Shown here in pieces: positions 59,324 to 64,000 of a DNA stretch of 64,000 nucleotides (position 1 is its first letter; each line of letters begins with the position of its first letter). Position numbers and translations under genes: made by a program. The notes below the pieces were generated by a model that was given only the letters and a program-made list of their open reading frames with translations, made no database searches and was not told where the DNA came from. This stretch comes from Pieris napi (taxonomy: Eukaryota > Arthropoda > Insecta > Lepidoptera > Pieridae). The DNA lies in contig NC_062238.1 of assembly GCF_905475465.1 (NCBI RefSeq), positions 2,584,501 through 2,648,500 on the forward strand, read 5' to 3'.

Positions 59324-62300
59324 TTATTTTCTAGCTGCCAATTGTTCTAAAAGCGCGGATATTTTCTCGTGTTTCGTAGTTTCTCGAAGCGGACATTTAT
59401 TCTGAACAAAGAAGAGGGCGCTTTCGTCTTTCTGTTCAAAGGCTACTTGGGCAGCTTCTTCATAAAACCTGAAATATATGTTTTTAATTTAGCTGTACTT
59501 AGGTAGCGAAGAGAAGAGAAGGATAGATAAAATAAAGAATACACTAAGAAGAATAACTAAGGTAAATGAAGAATAACACATGTCGCAATGATCATAACTT
59601 AAGTGGAAATGGGCGGGGCACATAGCGAGAGGACGACAATTAAGAAGGTGGATAGACCAGATTAAGCAAACAGCAGGTGGTACATGACAGAGAGTGGCAC
59701 AGTGTAGATAGAAATGGTGAAATTTGGAGGAGGCCTTTGCCAAAAAAGGAATGAATGAGATGATAGAAATATAAATGTATATAAATCTAAAGTATCTGAA
59801 ATAAAATATTTTTGATATAATTATATCAAAAATATTTTATTTTAATTAGATGAACGTAATTCTAATAAATTATCTCTCATGGTAAATGAACTAATCTCAA
59901 AACACAATCTCAAATTAATAAATATCAATTGACTACGATCAGCTATTATTAGTAGATTTAAATTTACAACTGTAAAATCGAATAGTTAATAAAGAATAGT
60001 AAAATAAATATATGTATGGTAAATGTGACAGATCTTTGGGAGTATTTTGAACTAAATAAGTACATAATAGTATTGTATATAACTTGTATTTAACATTTGC
60101 TCGAACGGTGAAGGAAAACATCGTGAGGAAACCGACATGTCTTAGACCCAAAAAGTCGACCGCGTGTGTCAGGCACTGGAGGCTGATCACCTACTTGCCT
60201 ATTAGATTTAAAAATGATCATGAAACAGATTCAGAAATCTGAGGCCAAGATCTAAAGAGGTTGTAGCGCCACTGATTTATATATAACTATACAAATTGTA
60301 GGAAACATGTGTTTAACCTGTCAGCAACTATTGTTACTAGGAACAGGGAATAACAAATAAAGAATTTATAAAAATTTGTGACTTCAAAAATTTGTATCAA
60401 CATTATTCATCTGCGTGCACACGTGGGGAAGACAATCCATATTTCAAAAACTACAGAATTGATTTTGATAAATGTTGGACTAGTTGGATATATGTAGTTG
60501 ATTTAAGTAGCACACTTGCTTTAATACTCAAATATTATGTATACATACACATGTTAAACTATATACGATATTCTCTATTTTTAAAGTCGGTTAAATCGAT
60601 TAGACAAACGTAATCACTTACTCAGCCTTCACGTAGTATTTAACTTTGATATCGTCCCTACACCGGGGCAAGTATTTTAATGCCTCGTCTTTTTGCCCTC
60701 GCGAGAGACACGCGTCAACAAAGGGCTCGTAGCCGATTGGGGACTTTTTGGTCTTCGAGAACTTCTCTAAGTCGTCCCATTCGCCCTTTTCGGCCATCGT
60801 TAGGATTCTGAGCCACCAATATCTAAAAAAAAACCGTAGCATACTAATTAATTGGACGTGTCTAAGTTAATATAATTACAAATTATTATAAAATATAACT
60901 CTGTATTTATCTAATAAGGATTCTGTATCTTGCCTGCTGTTGTACTTTTTTACAATTGAAATATACAATTAATTAATAATCGTAATTTATTATTGTACTT
61001 GTATATCTCTCATGTAACTGAATGTTGTAATGAACTTAATATAAAAGCAGGTCAAGAGGAATTATCAGATAATTGCTTTTAAAAACACCTCTTCAGAAAA
61101 TTAAGTCTATTATTTAAGTATTAATGCAAAATAAGACCTTCTATCCGGCATCTTGTATTCAGAGCGGAGTTTTTCCGCTAATTTGACCTCCCCCTCCTTA
61201 AGTAACTTCCCAACAGTGTCATGTAAGGAGAGACCGACGAAGCTGGTTCCGTAAGTTTCTTGTAGACTCGATTGCTGCTTGCAAAGCTTACGGGCGTCTT
61301 CGCATATTGACGCGCCTAAGTAAAAAAGTTAGCTTGGAGCTTAAGAAGATTGAGCTTATATGGAGAGGAAGTTACATCAATTTATTTATTTATTTCGTTA
61401 TATAGCCAAAGATGGAATACATAATAATATACAAAAAGGTTGAAACATATACGAAAGGAAATCAATAAAAAATATTAAATACGTTTAACTAAGTAATACG
61501 CAATTCGTCTGTGTTGTGTGATGGTGTAAAAGTGAGGGTATGTACGTGTTTTGTATATTTATCCAAAGATACCCAAGGGATTCATATTAATTGTCGTTAT
61601 ATGCATTTACGCATCGGCGGATCCAAGAAGGATAAAGGGCGTCATGTCTTAACCTAGACCTCGTTTAATTACTAATTTATTTGATATTTATTTAAAATAA
61701 TAAGACCACTCCCTTTCTTTGTTGTCTGTATTTCATGTTATATATATTTTTAAATGGTTGTATGACTTTATGTAGCCGAATCCTAGATCCCCCTTGTATG
61801 TAATAAAAAGGCTTATATTAGTGTTTAGGAGAGTATTTTAGTACAACTTGAAAGGCAAGTTCTTTAGTGCTTTAGTGCGTTGCGAGTGAACGTTTACATT
61901 TCTTCCAGTAGAGTATCATTACAGCGCCACAATGCACGCGCAACGACGTCGGCAAATACGCTCTATTCTACGCAAAATACTAACTGTAGTTATGGAACAA
62001 ATAGAAGACGAGATTTTATTTGAAATAAATAAACTAAATATGAATAATAAACAAAATAGCTTCTTTTAAGGCAGTGTATGCCGAATGCCTAGCCTGTTTG
62101 TTTTTGTATAAATTGTTTTTAACGTTCCACAAACATTCGTGAACAACATATACAGACACAAATTTGATAGTTGTATCTTCCGACCATTTAGCCATCTTTA
62201 AAAAACCAAAAAATACGCACGCGTTTCACGGCACTTGTGCACTCTCCTAAAGATTTTACTAAATTACGTGTTTACACATAACGAGGGAAGATGTCGGGGG

Positions 62301-63954
62301 TTGCGCGGGCGCGGGAGGGGTATCACTTGAAACAAAAATAAAAAGCGATTCTATTTTGATTCAACTTGAAAGTCAAGTAGAACCGTACTAAAGCAAGTAG
62401 CGTTTACATGTTTCAACTAAAGTACTATCCTAAAGCACTCTCCTAAACACTAAGATAATGTAAATCGGCCTTTATAAAGCGTTCAGATTTTAGTTCAAGA
62501 AGCCGCCTACTATTGAAGCATGAACCTTTAGATAATCAGGCCTACAAATCAGTTTTACCAATCGAGAATTTCTTAATATACGTATAAACAAATTTATACG
62601 TATATTAAGAATAAATGATAACCACTTTTTTAATATCGCAAGTCATGGTTCCTTTTCTATTGGATGAAATTTCATTTGGAGCTGCACTTACCCAGATCAT
62701 TCTTGCCCTTCTTATAGCACTCTCTGGCCGAAATAAGCGATGCCTCAATACTGCCAGGGTTAGTTTGATCTATCGCGTCACGGATATGTGTGCTCGCTTG
62801 ACCGTGAAAGTCGTCTTCTTGGACGTACACTTGCCTTAATGCCTCGCGATTGTGACCCGCACAGTACTTTATGTATAGCGCATGAGCGAGGGGCAGGCTT
62901 CTGATAGTGAGCTGAAACGGCAAAAAAAAAAAAAACTTTATTCATTACAGAAATACGTTGTAATAAAATTGATTTAACTTTTTTTAAATTTAGCCCCACT
63001 AGCCCCCTTGTTGTGGGTAACTGTAGATAGTTTGACTATCTCAGCATCCGTAGATTGGGGTTTTCATTATAAAGGGGCACCTATATGCAAAAAAGCGTTG
63101 GCCACACGTTTTGACGTAGGGAATAAAAAACGTCTGTAATGTGTCTGGATTTATTTGTCCATGGAGTTTGTGATATCTTAAACAGATCTCTATGTATAGC
63201 TTTCTTACTGAGTAGGTTTTTGGTTCTAGATGGAGTTTGACTGTGTGTCTTTGTGCACATTCCAATTTAATCAGTGAAGATACAGCTTTTTCTCCCCATA
63301 CAGGCAGACAGTATGTAAGAATGGACTGACTAAGTAAATTATATTAATAACTTCGTCCTCCGATACGTTTCAGTCGATTGAAGACTTATGTATATCTTGC
63401 TGCTTGTCTTCGTGCGTCAATGTTCTTTTCCCAAGTGGAGTTTAAGACTGGTATAGCTAGCTATGAAGGATGTTTAGCTTTAATAGGAAATTAGAAGCTA
63501 TAAAATTTTGAATATAAATTTTTTATCCGTTACAAACGCGCAAAAATGTTATTGTTGTTGGTGTTATCTGCAAAATGTCTGAGAATGCTGTTTGTTATTG
63601 TCATCACACCGAGAACAGATTGGGCGAAAGAATTAGAATGATTTAGATAAAATAAGTTAGTAAAAAATTTGATTAACTTCTGTAAAGGTTATACAGGCAA
63701 TCGATGACGTAAGTAGTGTAATAAATACGAATTTATATCCATAAAAGCCTTATTTAAACGTGTAGTACTTGCATAATAATAATGAAAATTACCTCAAATT
63801 CGTGTTTTCCCATTTTCTCTTTGAGATGCAATAGGACAATATACACCAAATCCGTATCGCCGCTAGCTGTAGCCTTCAACAGTGCTATTACTCCTTCTTC
63901 TAAAGATAGAAGAAGGGGGACTTGAAGTTTACTATGAGTTTCGTATTCTAAGAT
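59324..63954 (-). CDS. Vps16A: VPS16 (HOPS/CORVET core subunit), C-terminal exons, partial
   Basis: Five minus-strand exons: 63954-63793, 62911-62692, 61315-61138, 60822-60622, 59468-59324; 906 nt, 301 aa ending in LEQLAARK. All junctions are in frame and exon 63954 opens after an acceptor, so the N-terminal beta-propeller half lies beyond the window. The text follows the Vps16 C-terminal alpha-solenoid: YIVLLHLKEKMG, LPLAHALYIKYC, GLSLHDTVGKLL, DRRYWWLRILTMAEKGEWDDLEKFSKTKKSPIGYEPFVDACL. Vps16 joins Vps11, Vps18 and Vps33 in tethering late endosomes, lysosomes and autophagosomes and uses this region to hold Vps33. FSKTKKSPIGY is the family's best signature. Vps16B/SPE-39 is less likely. Confidence 0.95.
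59490..59755 (+). mobile_element. LINE 3' fragment in VPS16 intron
   Basis: Plus-strand text WAGHIARGRQLRRWIDQIKQ, then a stop and RVAQC… EEAFAKKGMNE, corresponds to the conserved C-terminal tail of endonuclease/reverse transcriptase LINE proteins common in insects (…RWAGHVAR… W…DI…AG…W…AQDR..W..LEEAF). Strongly decayed. Confidence 0.75.
59799..59842. repeat. perfect 44-bp palindrome, no loop
   Basis: Arms beginning AAATAAAATATTTTTGATAT are exact complements around 59820/59821; AT-only except one G-C pair. Confidence 0.9.
60085..60285 (+). mobile_element. SINE 3' part in VPS16 intron
   Basis: Begins 'taacatttgctcgaacggtg' and ends 'gtagcgccactgattta'; lacks the tRNA-like head. Close in sequence to 23636-23935. 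Confidence 0.85.
61810..62470 (-). mobile_element. TIR element carrying a MADF-domain remnant
   Basis: Right end GGCC…GATTTACATTATCTTAG complements the decayed left end (GGCttatattagtgtttagg). The ends match the small MITEs at 19743-20194, so this is their longer relative. Inside, the minus strand from about 62196 reads MAKWSEDTTIKFVSVYVVHE, then CLWNVKNNLYKNKQARHSAY and stops soon after: the start of a MADF domain (Trp…CLWN…LYKNKQAR). A short plus frame (MEQIEDEILFEINKL) may be a relic of a second gene. MADF plus transposase is the gene pair of some PIF/Harbinger elements. Confidence 0.75.
62570..62611. repeat. 19-bp inverted repeat, 4-nt loop
   Basis: TTCTTAATATACGTATAAA pairs perfectly with 62593-62611 around CAAA; intronic in VPS16, just before exon 62692. 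Confidence 0.9.
62990..63345 (-). mobile_element. LINE C-terminal fragment in VPS16 intron
   Basis: Minus-strand text YCLPVWGEKAVSSLIKLE, CAQRHTVKLHLEPKTYSV, LYIEICLRYHKLHGQ resembles the region after RT in Jockey/RTE-type LINE proteins (YGL..WG……L…Q….R). 73 and 74-codon frames here belong to it. Dead. Confidence 0.6.
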
Positions 63955-64000
63955 CTGGAAAAAATACAGCTTTGATACGTAGAACTTGAAAATTAGATTT

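Noticed and set aside
60392..60613. 73-codon plus frame in VPS16 intron
   Set aside because: AT-rich, no family resemblance, opposite strand to the host gene; chance frame.

Overview
The window reads as nuclear DNA of a lepidopteran insect (moth or butterfly). It is AT-rich, with short phase-conserved introns, many tRNA-derived SINEs with the 'cctagtgg…ggttcgatccc' head, and CR1/Jockey-like LINE, piggyBac, gypsy and MITE copies in introns and spacers. All identifications come from reading translated exons and checking that splice junctions stay in frame; no database was searched.

Layout. 1-8.1 kb: no confident gene; one possible spliced exon (minus) and a CpG/CRE/CCAAT-bearing segment near 3.0 kb. 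8.15-8.31 kb: first coding exon of an unidentified minus-strand gene, divergent from a TMUB1/2-like transmembrane ubiquitin-like gene (plus, 8 coding exons, 9453-14605). 16.4-16.8 kb: two adjacent fold-back elements. 17.1-18.2 kb (minus): chain of tiny exons whose introns hold two box C/D snoRNA candidates with 18S rRNA complementarity (one U14-like), directly downstream of RpL15 (minus, 204 aa). 19.7-20.2 kb: palindromic MITE cluster. 21.5-35.3 kb: cohesin kleisin Rad21 (plus, 20 coding exons, 976 aa), with a large lineage-type expansion of a decapeptide GGMTP repeat and a dead piggyBac copy in an intron. 35.5-37.4 kb: LINE remains. 38.4-40.8 kb (minus): mitochondrial ATP synthase subunit c, with a tandemly duplicated terminal coding exon. 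41.1-57.4 kb: JAZF1 zinc-finger gene (plus, 5 coding exons, 323 aa), whose 11-kb intron carries a gypsy element with identical 550-bp LTRs and a decayed unknown transposase-like gene. 59.2-64 kb (minus): 3' five exons of VPS16, which continues beyond the window, with LINE, SINE and a MADF-encoding TIR element in its introns.

The genes are unrelated housekeeping loci (translation, cohesion, oxidative phosphorylation, chromatin co-regulation, endolysosomal fusion, ER-associated ubiquitin biology), not an operon. The points most worth a second look are the Rad21 TP-repeat expansion encoded by a run of phase 1-1 exons, the duplicated alternative end exon of ATP synthase subunit c, the snoRNA host unit behind RpL15, and the recent gypsy insertion carrying decayed coding sequence.
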